Source: Prevotella aurantiaca JCM 15754
Lineage (GTDB): Bacteria; Bacteroidota; Bacteroidia; Bacteroidales; Bacteroidaceae
DNA length: 64,000 nt
Assembly (NCBI RefSeq): GCF_000614025.1
Contig: NZ_BAKF01000001.1
Location: 124,001-188,000 of the forward strand
Direction of reading: 5' to 3'
A program made the translations under genes and the position numbers. The notes under the pieces are model-generated. The model saw only the letters and a program-made list of their open reading frames with translations, did no database searches and was not told the origin of the DNA. Numbering within the stretch: the stretch's first letter is position 1; each line of letters begins with the position of its first letter. Positions 47,743 through 58,044 of the stretch are shown one piece after another.

Positions 47743-48858
47743 ATGAGAAGATTATACTTAGCACTTACCCTGTGTGTTTTATTCTTTTCTACTTCAGAAA
47801 TAAAGGCTGAAGTAGGTCAAGGCGTTATCAAATTCAAGACCGACAAGGCTGTTGGGTCTACCATTAGCATGGAAATCTTTGTCTACGATGGCTTAGACGA
47901 CGATGGCGATGTAAAGGATGCTAACCCCGAAGAGGGCACTAACATATCGTTCGAAGGTGCCACTAAGAAAGCAATAGTGCAGCAGAAAGTTTATCTAATC
48001 GTTACTTCGCCAGAGATAACCATACATGGTGATGTGAACTATTTAACCATTGTTGGACAGGAAATCAAAGACATTGACGTTAGCGGAGCCAGCAAATTGA
48101 CCACCTTAAGAGTGAACGAAAACCCTTTAACAACACTCGATTTGTCGAACAATGCAGCTCTTACCGAAGTGTGGGCAACCGCATGTTCCGACCTTACTTC
48201 CGTAAAGTTCGCACCTGCTTCTGCCCTCATGACACTCTCGTTGCAAGGCACACAGGTTGCAAACCTGAACCTTTCGCAGGCTCAATTCCTTAGAACCTTG
48301 CACGTAGGCGATAACCCTAATCTCACAACCATCGACCTTTCGCAGCTTACAGAGCTGGAAGAACTATGGATAAATGGCAACGGAATAGAAGCACTCGACC
48401 TTACGAATAACACCAATCTCACCACTCTCGAATGCAGCAGAAACCTGCTTACAACCCTCGACCTGTCTGGAAAGTCAGACCTTAACTATGTTTCTTGTTG
48501 GTGCAACAAGCTCAAAGGCGAAGGCTTAAACGCACTTATTCAGAGCCTAACAAAGGAAACAGAAGGCGAAGAACGCGAACTTTGCGTGTTCAACGGTCTG
48601 TTTGAAAACGAGCAAAACGAACTTACCGACGAGCAAATTGCAGCCATCAAAGCACGTGGTTGGACCCCTAAGCAGGCAAAAGGCAATAAGGAAATGTTTG
48701 CATGGGTAGAGCTTACGTCGGCTGTAACAGGCATCGACGCTATTTCGGTGAAGGCCAACGACACAGACAAATGGTTCGACTTGATGGGTCGCCGCATTGC
48801 TAAACCAACAGCAAAGGGAATCTATATCCACAACGGAAAGAAGATACTCCTGAAGTAA
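47743..48858 (+). CDS. Secreted leucine-rich-repeat protein
   Basis: 371 residues. Signal peptide MRRLYLALTLCVLFFSTSEIKA. Residues about 105-265 hold seven or so leucine-rich repeats of about 21 residues with the pattern LTTLDLSNNAALTEVWA, a type common in Bacteroidetes surface proteins (BspA-related). The N-terminal part (about 25-105) is strand-rich. The C-terminus WFDLMGRRIAKPTAKGIYIHNGKKILLK is the shared type IX-like tail. BspA-type proteins bind host proteins, so an interaction role at the surface is plausible. It has its own promoter (47664) and is followed by a long inverted repeat. Confidence 0.85.
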   Translation: MRRLYLALTLCVLFFSTSEIKAEVGQGVIKFKTDKAVGSTISMEIFVYDGLDDDGDVKDANPEEGTNISFEGATKKAIVQQKVYLIVTSPEITIHGDVNYLTIVGQEIKDIDVSGASKLTTLRVNENPLTTLDLSNNAALTEVWATACSDLTSVKFAPASALMTLSLQGTQVANLNLSQAQFLRTLHVGDNPNLTTIDLSQLTELEELWINGNGIEALDLTNNTNLTTLECSRNLLTTLDLSGKSDLNYVSCWCNKLKGEGLNALIQSLTKETEGEERELCVFNGLFENEQNELTDEQIAAIKARGWTPKQAKGNKEMFAWVELTSAVTGIDAISVKANDTDKWFDLMGRRIAKPTAKGIYIHNGKKILLK

Positions 48859-48927
48859 TCACCCCTATTTCAACTGCCGTTGCACAACGTTCCTGCCTCA
48901 AAGGTTGCGAACACAAGGGGCAACAAT

Positions 48928-48996
48928 AGGCTGATGCCGATATTACTAAGCCATCGTGGCACACCGAAAAGGTCTTAGTAATATCGTCATAAGCCT
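48928..48996. other. Long inverted repeat before the TonB receptor gene
   Basis: AGGCTGATGCCGATATTACTAAG and CTTAGTAATATCGTCATAAGCCT are near-complementary over about 22 bp around a 23-nt loop. It may be a terminator of the LRR gene without a T tract, or an operon leader structure; I recognise no riboswitch class. Confidence 0.6.
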
Positions 48997-49052
48997 TTGC
49001 TTTCATCGGCACCAGCACGAAACAGTATGCAACACAGCAGCATATTACAATT

Positions 49053-51776
49053 GTGAAGAGAACATTATTTACCCTTATGGGTTGCTTATTTCTCCAAATA
49101 GCAGTAGCTCAAATACGATGCAAAGTATTGGAGAAAGGCACCAACGAACCTATAATAGGTGCCACCATCATGGCAGAAGGCACCAAAAACATTATTGCCG
49201 TAACCGACCAAAACGGCGTTTTCGTCTTGTCCGACGGCTTCAATAAGTCGGTTAGAATATCCTATATCGGCTACAAACCCCTTACCGTGCGCCCCCAAAA
49301 AGATGGCGTTTACCACTTGCAGACCGATGTAAACGAACTGCAAGAGATTGTTGTTACAGCACAAGAAGGGCACGGACTGTCCAGCGCATCGACCATTAGC
49401 AAGCAAGCTATGCAGCATTTGCAGCCCTCAAGCTTTGCCGATTTGGTGGAACTTCTGCCTGGTGGACGTGCCAACGACCCTCATCTGAACGTGCCTAACA
49501 CCATCAACCTGCGCGAAACAGGCATCGGAAGCAGTCAGTACAACACCTCTTCGCTCGGCACACGCTTCGTTATTGACGGTGCACCCGTAAGCACTAACGG
49601 CAACATGCAATACCTTTCGGGCGCCCTCGACCGCACTTCTGGAAAGCGAAACTTTGCCAATGCGGGGGTTGATATGCGCACCTTGTCTACCGACGACATA
49701 CAGGAAGTAACCATAATACGTGGTATTCCCTCCGTGCAATATGGCGATTTAACCAGCGGACTCGTAAAGGTGAAACGTCGCAAAGGTGGCAACGACCTTG
49801 CAGCACGCTTTAAAGCCGACATGGATACCAAGCTTTTCTATCTTTCGAAAGGCTTCGAATGGAAACCGTCGAAGCTGTCGCTCAACCTCAGTGCCGACTA
49901 TCTCGACAACAAAGCAGAGCCTCGCAACCTGCTCGAAACCTACAAACGTGTTACTCTTTCGGCTCGTCTGAACAAGCAATGGACCACCCAAAAGATGAAC
50001 TACGGAGCCATGCTCAGCTTCGATTATGGCGGTTCTTTCGACAACGATAAGGTGGATTCGCAATTCAACCATGGCGGAGTAGACAAGTATCGCTCTGCCT
50101 ATAACCGCTATGCAACGAGTCTTTCGCTCAACATGAACAGCAATATCGACCGCTCGCTCTTCCGCAGTTTAGAGCTGTCGGCATCATTTTCGTACGAGAA
50201 AAACATACTGGAACGCACCAAAATGGTACAGCTCGATGGCGACACACCAGCCGCAATGACCATGACAAACGGCGAAAGCGATGCCGTATTGATATCGCCT
50301 TACAACTATATAGCCACACATACAGTAGACGGCCGCCCCCTTAGTTTGTATCTAAAGGGCAACGCTTCGTTCAGCATTCCCATTGCGGGCGTGTCCAATT
50401 CGCTGTTGGTGGGAGCCGATTATCAGATGGACCGCAACGTAGGCGAAGGTCAGATATACGATCGTTTGCACCCTGTTTATACAGGAACGTCGTACCGTCC
50501 GCGCAAATACTCAGCCATTCCAGCCTCGCAAATGCTGGCAGGCTACGTGGAAGAACGCATCAGTATGGGCGTCGGCAGCAGCAAACTCGACGTCGAAGCA
50601 GGTCTTCGTGCCGAAACAATGTTAGGCATCGACAACCAATTTGCCACACATGGAAAGGTGAATATAGACCCCCGAGCCAATGTAGGGTGGACCTTTCCTT
50701 CTTTTGTCGTAGGCAAAAACCGAATGACAATCGGCATTACTGGCGGTATAGGGTGGCACAGTATGTTCCCCACCATCGACCTCTTATACCCCGAACCCGC
50801 CTATATGGACATCGTAGAACTGAACTATTACCACCCCAAACCAGAGTTTCGGAGAATGTATTTGCAGACTTACGTCATCGATCCGACCAACTATGAGCTT
50901 ACAGCAGCACGCAATTTGAAGTGGGAAATAAAGGGAGATGTAGACTGGGCAGGCAACCGTCTCACCATGACATACTTTGTAGAAGACATGAAATCGGGCT
51001 TCCGTTCGATGAGCGTTTATGCCCCTTATCAGTACAAAGAGTACGACGCTTCTGGTGTAAATGCCGATGCCTTGACCGCCAAACCCGATGTTTCCACCTT
51101 GCCCTATACCCTCCGTAACGTTCTGCGCTCGTATGAACACACGTCTAACGGCAGCCGAACTTACAAGCGAGGCATAGAGTGGATGCTCTCCACCATGCGC
51201 TTTCCAGTTGTCAATACACGCCTTACCATCAGTGGAGCATGGTTTAAAACGGAGTATCATAACTCCCTTCCTATCATGTATAAGCCCGTTAAAACGGTGG
51301 GCGGAAGGCCCCTTGAGCTGGTCGGAATCTATAAAGATGACGAGGGATTTATACGCGAAATGGTGAACACAAACTTCACTTTCGACACCGCAATACCCAA
51401 GTTAAAGCTCGGCTTCTCGTTGTCTTTCCAATGTGTTTGGCACACCGCCGAACAGTCGATGCACAAGGATAACATGCCCATTCAGTATATGGACGACAGC
51501 GGAAACATACATGCTTTCACCCCAGCCGATGCAAACGATGTCTATTTACAATACCTCGTGCGCAATTATACAGAGGGTATGTTCGACCGACAAACCGTAC
51601 CTTTCTATATGGATGTGAACCTAAAGGCAACCAAAAAGCTATTCAAAGACAAACTCATGGTGGCGCTTTTCGTGAACAAACTATGGGACGTGCACCCCGA
51701 TTATAAACGCAACGACTTCGTAATAAGGCGGTATGTAACACCTTATTTCGGTCTTGAAATGAACATAAAACTATGA
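49053..51776 (+). CDS. TonB-dependent outer-membrane receptor
   Basis: 907 residues, starting at GTG 49053 (MKRTLFTLMGCLFLQIAVAQ, a signal peptide). Residues about 20-95 form a CarboxypepD_reg-like domain (IRCKVLEKGTNEPIIGATIMAEGT). The plug follows (about 100-250, NELQEIVVTAQEG, TDDIQEVTIIRGIPSVQYGDLTSGLVKV), then the 22-strand barrel ending YFGLEMNIKL. There is no adjacent SusD, so it is not a Sus-type glycan locus. It starts a five-gene operon with four downstream genes that overlap or nearly touch. The cargo is unknown; the M16 peptidase at the end of the operon suggests a protein or peptide cargo. Confidence 0.9.
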   Translation: MKRTLFTLMGCLFLQIAVAQIRCKVLEKGTNEPIIGATIMAEGTKNIIAVTDQNGVFVLSDGFNKSVRISYIGYKPLTVRPQKDGVYHLQTDVNELQEIVVTAQEGHGLSSASTISKQAMQHLQPSSFADLVELLPGGRANDPHLNVPNTINLRETGIGSSQYNTSSLGTRFVIDGAPVSTNGNMQYLSGALDRTSGKRNFANAGVDMRTLSTDDIQEVTIIRGIPSVQYGDLTSGLVKVKRRKGGNDLAARFKADMDTKLFYLSKGFEWKPSKLSLNLSADYLDNKAEPRNLLETYKRVTLSARLNKQWTTQKMNYGAMLSFDYGGSFDNDKVDSQFNHGGVDKYRSAYNRYATSLSLNMNSNIDRSLFRSLELSASFSYEKNILERTKMVQLDGDTPAAMTMTNGESDAVLISPYNYIATHTVDGRPLSLYLKGNASFSIPIAGVSNSLLVGADYQMDRNVGEGQIYDRLHPVYTGTSYRPRKYSAIPASQMLAGYVEERISMGVGSSKLDVEAGLRAETMLGIDNQFATHGKVNIDPRANVGWTFPSFVVGKNRMTIGITGGIGWHSMFPTIDLLYPEPAYMDIVELNYYHPKPEFRRMYLQTYVIDPTNYELTAARNLKWEIKGDVDWAGNRLTMTYFVEDMKSGFRSMSVYAPYQYKEYDASGVNADALTAKPDVSTLPYTLRNVLRSYEHTSNGSRTYKRGIEWMLSTMRFPVVNTRLTISGAWFKTEYHNSLPIMYKPVKTVGGRPLELVGIYKDDEGFIREMVNTNFTFDTAIPKLKLGFSLSFQCVWHTAEQSMHKDNMPIQYMDDSGNIHAFTPADANDVYLQYLVRNYTEGMFDRQTVPFYMDVNLKATKKLFKDKLMVALFVNKLWDVHPDYKRNDFVIRRYVTPYFGLEMNIKL

Positions 51777-52153
51777 TGTCGAAACCCTATACACTTCTTT
51801 TCGCCCTCTTATTGGCTGTTTTTACCACTGGTTGCGAGCAGATAGAAGACGATTATTATACGCAAGCTGAGGTTACATTGCAGCTCCCCGACAGCATAAC
51901 ACCGCTGAAAGTGCAGGGCACCATAACGCTGAAAAACCTGTCGAATGGCCGTGTCTATGCATCGTCCGACTTCGATAAAACCACCATTAGGCTCGATGTG
52001 ATGCGCGGAACCTATATGCTTGATGCCGAAGGAACCATGTTGTGCCGCTACCCCGATGGCAGTGAGAGAGTGAAATACTACCGTTCTTCAAAGGACTACG
52101 TAGAGATAATAGACCACCCAACACGCTTTACAGCAACGGTTATATTTATGTAA
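51773..52153 (+). CDS. Small lipoprotein of the TonB receptor operon
   Basis: 126 residues. Lipobox VFTTGCEQI at about residue 21. The start codon overlaps the receptor's stop codon (ATGA), so the two are translationally coupled. The mature part (QAEVTLQLPDSITPLKVQGTITLKNL) resembles the N-terminal region of the DUF4876 lipoprotein at 53699 (ERGQFVDHEINLQLPIDIQNAQITEARVVMTNV), as if they were related small beta-sandwich proteins. Probably periplasmic or outer-membrane anchored. Function unknown. Confidence 0.75.
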   Translation: MMSKPYTLLFALLLAVFTTGCEQIEDDYYTQAEVTLQLPDSITPLKVQGTITLKNLSNGRVYASSDFDKTTIRLDVMRGTYMLDAEGTMLCRYPDGSERVKYYRSSKDYVEIIDHPTRFTATVIFM

Positions 52154-53673
52154 TGATGCGTAAAAGAAAAATAATTTGCACATTGTTGGCAGTCTTCCTC
52201 GTGTCAATAGCCGCCCAAGCGCAAGACAAAGACACGATTGCAGCAGCCGAACACCTACACCATTGGAACCAAGTAATGGCTCCGTTGCAACAGAATCCCG
52301 CCTTCTTGCAGTCTGCTTTCGCCTCTTCGATAACGCAAGCGGGCCTTAATGCAAGCTATAAGCATGCCAATCAGGCCTTCATAGCGCAGCGGGGAGACGG
52401 TCATACACTGTTTTCTGCTGGCGTAAAATCCTACCTTCGCCTCGACGAAAGCAATACAGTGTGGGGCGCAGCAGCCTATCAGACAGGGCGAAAGCGCAAT
52501 GTTCGCTACAACTCCACGTCCGATTACGACCTTCTTTATCCCTATGTGATGGCTGATACGTTGGGCGGTAACATGGAGAACGAACGCTATACGTTCAATG
52601 GCGGCTATGCTCTGAAACTGAAAAAATGGAGCTTCGGTGCCTTGATAGACTTTAGAGCGGAACACGAATACCGCACCATCGACCCCCGTCCACGCGGTAT
52701 TGCCACCGATTTGACGCTCCGTTTGGGTGCAAACTATGCATGGAAGGACTATAAAATAGGCGCTGGTATCGGCACAAGAACCTATAAACAAACCAATAAC
52801 GTAGACTTTTACAACCCTTTAGGCGTTATTCCAGAGTATCACATGACGGGTCTCGGAAGCGATTACGTGCGCTTTGCAGGAGCGGTAAGGTCGGCTTATT
52901 ATAAAGGAACAGGTATCATTGCCGACTTACAGTGGGCGCCTGACGATGGTAAAACAGGGGCTTATGTTTCGTTAGAAGGGCGTTTCATGCCTTACGAAAA
53001 CATACTTACCGAACTCAATGCACTGCCAATTACACGATTAGAAACCACTACTTTCAACGCAAGAGTAGGGTGGAAGCACGACAAAAATATAGGTTGGACC
53101 GCCTTTTTGGGGCTTGATGGAGAGCGAAGAAACGGCAAAGAACACATCGCAGGCAGCTCTTCCAGCACCGAATATCGCTCGCTTATCACCCTATCCATGT
53201 TCTCCGACAACCGCTACGACTACTATTTAGGAGGCATTATCAACGTCGGAAGTAAGCGAGACCTAACCTTTTCGGCTCGATTCGGGTTCATTGACGACCT
53301 CGCAACCTACGTAGATTTAAGGCGAGAAATGGCATATACAAAGTCGTACGGCACACTATCATGGCAATGGATGTGGCATCATGCAAAGTCGTGGTTCGTA
53401 GAATGGAGCGGCAACGCAGCCTATTACCACAACCGTTCCAAGCGAATCGTAATGCCATACGCAGTGATGGACAGTAAGATAACCGAACTCGTGAACTCCA
53501 CCTATGCGGCTTTAACAGCCCACCAATGGACCTTCGGCACCGCCATACACACCTATTATTATCCTAAAAAGTGGGAAGGCGTGGGCTTATACCTTAATGC
53601 TGGCATACAATTCGACCATAGTTCGATTATTCGCCAAACCCTTCTTAATGCGTCGGTAGGTGTGTCTTTCTAA
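52153..53673 (+). CDS. Outer-membrane protein of DUF6850 type
   Basis: 506 residues. Signal peptide MMRKRKIICTLLAVFLVSIAAQAQ. The stretch EHLHHWNQVMAPLQQNPAFLQSAF, then long alternating segments (SFGALIDFRAEHEYRTIDPRPRGIATDL, GAYVSLEGRFMPYE, WQWMWHHAKSWFVEWSGNAAYYHN) ending NASVGVSF with a terminal Phe point to a beta-barrel. It overlaps the lipoprotein gene by one base (TAATG). The DUF6850 family is known next to DUF4876 lipoproteins and TonB receptors in Bacteroidetes; its role is not known. Confidence 0.75.
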   Translation: MMRKRKIICTLLAVFLVSIAAQAQDKDTIAAAEHLHHWNQVMAPLQQNPAFLQSAFASSITQAGLNASYKHANQAFIAQRGDGHTLFSAGVKSYLRLDESNTVWGAAAYQTGRKRNVRYNSTSDYDLLYPYVMADTLGGNMENERYTFNGGYALKLKKWSFGALIDFRAEHEYRTIDPRPRGIATDLTLRLGANYAWKDYKIGAGIGTRTYKQTNNVDFYNPLGVIPEYHMTGLGSDYVRFAGAVRSAYYKGTGIIADLQWAPDDGKTGAYVSLEGRFMPYENILTELNALPITRLETTTFNARVGWKHDKNIGWTAFLGLDGERRNGKEHIAGSSSSTEYRSLITLSMFSDNRYDYYLGGIINVGSKRDLTFSARFGFIDDLATYVDLRREMAYTKSYGTLSWQWMWHHAKSWFVEWSGNAAYYHNRSKRIVMPYAVMDSKITELVNSTYAALTAHQWTFGTAIHTYYYPKKWEGVGLYLNAGIQFDHSSIIRQTLLNASVGVSF

Positions 53674-53698
53674 ATAAGATAAAACAAAACGTAATTCA

Positions 53699-54946
53699 AT
53701 GAAACATATAATAAAAACAAAATATAGGCTAAACAGGCTGCTATTACTGCTGTCTGCCGTTCTGTTAGTATCGTGCAACGAGTATAAAGAGGTAGAAGAG
53801 AGAGGGCAATTCGTGGACCACGAGATAAACCTTCAACTACCCATAGATATCCAGAACGCCCAAATAACAGAGGCAAGAGTAGTGATGACCAACGTAAGCA
53901 GCCGACAAGAGTATGCCGTTACCGTCTTCCGTTCCGAGCAAGACAAGTACGTTGCCAACATCACACTGCCTGAAGGAACCTACAACTTAACGGTGAACGG
54001 CGTTGTAAACTATCAGCTAAACAAGAAAGAAATAAAGGCAAAGGTGAAGGCAAAGCGCGATAATGTCGTTATTCAAGCCACATCGAAAGCCACCAATATA
54101 GGTCTGAATGTGTTTGCAGCAGAGGAAGGTTTCGTTATCACAGAGCTGTTCTTCACAGGCACAACAACCCCGCAAGGCTTCATGTACACCGACGACCAAT
54201 ACATAAAAATAGGCAACAACAGCGACACTATCATGTATGCTGACGGGCTATGCTTCGTCGAAAGCTTCTTCACAAGCGATGATAAGCACGACTATCAGCC
54301 CGATATCATGAGCCAAGCCATCACCATTGATGCCATCTATATGGTGCCTGGTACAGGACAAGAACACCCTGTTAAGCCTGGCGAAGAGCTAACAATAGCC
54401 CTCACCGCCATCGATCATAGACCCATAAACCCCAACTCTTTCGACCTGAGCCGTGCCGATTTTGAAATCTTTGATAAAACTTCTAACCCAGAAGGCGACC
54501 AAGATAACCCGAAGGTAACGAACCTTTTGAACTGGTATGCCAACTTTGAAGGAACCTTTGTAATGCACACTCGTGGCGTAAAAAGCTATGCTTTGGTACG
54601 TCCAATGGTGGATATGGCAACCTTTATGAAGGACTATCGCTACAAGTTTGGCTATACTTTTAAGCAGGGAGAGTACGTTATTCCGATGGACGAAAACGAG
54701 TATTTCATACCCAATTCGTGGGTCGTTGATGCTGTTAATCTGGCTGTTCCGACTGTCCATGAGTGGAATATTATATCGCCAATCCTCGATAAAGGATTCA
54801 CTTATTGTGGGCATGTTGATGCCGACGAGCAACGTTATAACAAAGCCGTTGTACGACTGAAGGAGGGCAAAAAGTGGATAGACACCAACAATTCGACCCA
54901 CGATTTCCAGCCCAACGCAGTGCCTACCTACCTAAAAAATAAATAA
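53699..54946 (+). CDS. DUF4876-type lipoprotein
   Basis: 415 residues. Lipobox LLVSCNEY near residue 26. Residues about 45-140 form a strand-rich domain, then GFVITELFFTGTTTPQGFMYTDDQYIKIGNNSDTIMYADGLCFVESFF matches the DUF4876 core, and the domain continues to PNSWVVDAVNLAVP. The fold is compatible with a lamin-tail-like beta-sandwich. It lies 25 bp after the barrel gene and 13 bp before the M16 peptidase, within one operon. It may be a surface-exposed partner of the TonB receptor; this is inference. Confidence 0.78.
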   Translation: MKHIIKTKYRLNRLLLLLSAVLLVSCNEYKEVEERGQFVDHEINLQLPIDIQNAQITEARVVMTNVSSRQEYAVTVFRSEQDKYVANITLPEGTYNLTVNGVVNYQLNKKEIKAKVKAKRDNVVIQATSKATNIGLNVFAAEEGFVITELFFTGTTTPQGFMYTDDQYIKIGNNSDTIMYADGLCFVESFFTSDDKHDYQPDIMSQAITIDAIYMVPGTGQEHPVKPGEELTIALTAIDHRPINPNSFDLSRADFEIFDKTSNPEGDQDNPKVTNLLNWYANFEGTFVMHTRGVKSYALVRPMVDMATFMKDYRYKFGYTFKQGEYVIPMDENEYFIPNSWVVDAVNLAVPTVHEWNIISPILDKGFTYCGHVDADEQRYNKAVVRLKEGKKWIDTNNSTHDFQPNAVPTYLKNK

Positions 54947-54959
54947 AATAAGATATAAC

Positions 54960-57787
54960 ATGAACACAATCAGACAATTCCTATTATTGTTTTTTATGCT
55001 TGTTCCCACCTTGTTGCCAGCTCAAAACAGGGTGATTGAACAAGACAAGACCATCAGAAAGGGCAAACTTCCGAATGGATTGACCTACTATATACGCCAT
55101 AACGATAAGACAAAGGGTGTGGCTGACTTCTACATAGCGCAACATGTAGGTTCTATTTTAGAGGAATCGAACCAGCGAGGGCTCGCTCATTTCCTCGAAC
55201 ACATGGCGTTTAACGGAACGAAAAACTTTCCGGGCGACGACCAAAAGCCGGGTATCGTGAAGTGGTGCGAGAGCGTTGGCATTCAGTTTGGCACCAATCT
55301 CAACGCTTATACCAGCGTAGACCAAACCGTTTACAACATCTCTGCTGCCCCCATAAAGCGCGAAGGGATTATCGATTCGTGTCTTCTTATCCTCCACGAC
55401 TGGAGCCATAACCTCTTATTAGCCGATAAAGAGATTGACAAAGAAAGGGGAGTGATAGAAGAAGAGTGGCGCACACGCCGTATGGGACTGGCCATGCAAC
55501 GCCTTGCCGAAGCCTCTATGCCCGTGATATATGCAGGGTCTAAGTATGCCGATTGTATGCCAATAGGCGATATGAACATTGTTAGAACCTTCCCATATCA
55601 AGCCCTTCGCGACTATTATCATAAGTGGTATCGCCCCGATTTGCAAGCCATTATCGTGGTAGGCGATATTGATGAGGACCAGATAGAACGCAAAATTAAA
55701 GCCCTTTTCGGTAATATAGAAATGCCGAACAATACCGCCGAACGCATATTCTACCCAGTGCCCGACAACAAAAAGATGATTCTCTTCACGGCAACCGATA
55801 AGGAACAGCTACAGTAAACTTTACTTTGTACATGAAGAGAGACGTTACACCACGCCAAGAACGAGGCTTTTGGCAGCCGTTTGCCGACAATTATATGACA
55901 AGTATCTTACGAATGGCTATCAACGACCGCCTGAACGAACTCTCACGCAAGGCAGATGCGCCCTTTATATCGGCCTCTGTGCGTGATGGAAACTTCTTTA
56001 TGGCTTCCACGAAAGAGTCTTTTGAAGTGTCGGGAGTGCTAAAAGAGAACTCGATAGCAAGCGGAATACAAACCATTATAGGTGAAGTTGAGCGTGCAAG
56101 GAGTCTCGGTATCACCGAACAAGAGTTGAAACGTGGCAAAGCAGAGCTGCTTTCGTATGCTGTAAGTGGCTATAACGACCGCTTCAAGCGTAGCAACAGA
56201 GAGCTTGTTGAGGCTTGTGTAGACAATTTTCTGGAGGAAGAGCCGCTTATCGACCCTGCTGTTGAGTTGCAATTGGTGCAGGAACTCGACGCAAAAGTAA
56301 CCCTTGAGGAAGTTAATAAGTACATGCGCGAAGTCATAACCAATAGAAATCAGGTGGTAACCCTATACGGACCAGAGAAGAAAGGCTTTGCACTGCCCTC
56401 TAAAAAGGAGGTGGAAAAGCTCGTACTTACGGCACAAAAGAAGCGTTATGCGCCTTATAAAGAGAAAGATATGGCTTCGGAACTAACACCAAACCTCCCT
56501 GCTGAGGGCCGCATTGTGGCTGAAAAGGAATACAAGTACGGCTATACCGAGTTGCAATTGTCTAACGGTATGCGTGTATATGTACGCCCAACGACCTTCG
56601 CCGACGATGAAGTAAGGTTGAAACTCTTCAGTATGGGCGGCAAAAACATGTACGCTGACGACGACATGCCGAACCTTTCGTACCTTATTTCGGGCGCTAC
56701 GGTAGGCGGAGCAGGCCAGTTTGACGAGCTAACATTAGAGAAAATGATTGCAGGAAAGCCTATTTCGATTGGTCCATACATCGATGATGAGACCGAAGGA
56801 ATGGAAGGTAGCTCGAACGTAAAGGACCTTGAGACCCTATTCCAGCTATTGTATCTCTACTTTACACAGCCCAGAAAGGACGTAGAAGCCTTCGAAAACA
56901 TGATGAGCCAGCAAGAAGAGTTCCTCAAGAATGCCCATGTGAACCCGCTGATTGCCTACAACGACAGCCTGCATAAGGTTGCTTACCAAAGCGATAGACT
57001 ACATTCGATGAACAGCGAACTACTAAAGAAGGTGAACTACGACCGCATATTGCAGATATATAAGGAGCGTTTTGCCAATGCAGCAGACTTTAAACTCATA
57101 CTAACGGGCAACATCGACATGGCACGACTGCGCCCAATGCTCTGCAAATATGTGGCTGTGCTGCCATCGAACAACCACTTTGAAAAGGTGGGAACGCTTG
57201 GACCCAACCTCGTTGATGGGCAGGTGAAGAAGCTATTTACCAAAGAACAGAAAACACCATCGACCACAACGACCATCGTTATAAAGGGAAAGATGGACTA
57301 TAACAATCGCAACGAACTGCTTTTAGATGCTGCCGTGCAACTGCTCCGCTTCGTTTATACCGACAAAGTGCGCGAGGAAAAGGGCGGAACATACGGCGTT
57401 TCGGTGTCTGCAACACTGCAAAAACACCCCTACAACGAGGCTGTTTTGCGCATCGCATTCCAAACAGACCCAAGCAAATACGGCGCTCTTATTCCGATAA
57501 TATACGAACAATTGGAGAAGTTAGCCACTGATGGACCCTCTCAAACCGACCTCGATAAGGTGAAAGCCTACGAACTTAAGGTGTACAAACAGGTGCAGGA
57601 ACTAAACAATTATTGGGAACTTGTGCTGTACAACGACCTGTACAACGGCACCGATATAGATACAAACTTCGTAGAAATAGTGAATAGAATGACCACAGAG
57701 GACGTCAGACTGATGCTGAAACAGCTACTCGACCAGAAAAACCGCATAGAGGTTACGATGTCGAGCACTGACTTATCTAACCACTAA
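54960..57787 (+). CDS. M16 zinc metallopeptidase, frameshifted
   Basis: Signal peptide MNTIRQFLLLFFMLVPTLLPAQ. The zinc motif HxxEH is HFLEHMAF (about residue 76), with the downstream Glu in KERGVIEEEWRTR; the first frame ends at 55817 in ATDKEQLQ. Adding one C at about 55809 gives EQPTVNFTLYMKRDV and an open frame to 57787, 942 residues in total, a normal length for PqqL-type M16 proteins with paired M16 halves. The second half (SNGMRVYVRPTTFADDEVRLKLFSMGG, EEKGGTYGVSVSATLQ) is intact. It is the last gene of the TonB-receptor operon. In FusC-type systems an M16 enzyme cleaves an imported protein in the periplasm; a similar role is plausible here. Confidence 0.85.
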
Positions 57788-57824
57788 TTTGTTGTTTCAA
57801 GGAACATAACCACCATAGCTTATA

Positions 57825-57888
57825 GGCTGTTTCAGCAAGCAGGCAACTTAAAAATTATGCCGTAGCTTGCTGCAAACAGCCATTTTTC
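57825..57888 (+). terminator. Terminator of the TonB receptor operon
   Basis: GGCTGTTT CAGCAAGC pairs with GCTTGCTG C AAACAGCC, then ATTTTTC. Confidence 0.8.
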
Positions 57889-58044
57889 GTCCCTACCCAT
57901 GCTTTTCTGCCTACCATTGCCACGCCCCTATACCTTATATATATAAGGTGTGAGCATCGAAAAACCCCCTGCGATTTCTTTACAAATATTCTTTCGCTCT
58001 TCGTTTCGTAACACATTGATACACAAGGCTTATACCCCTACTTT

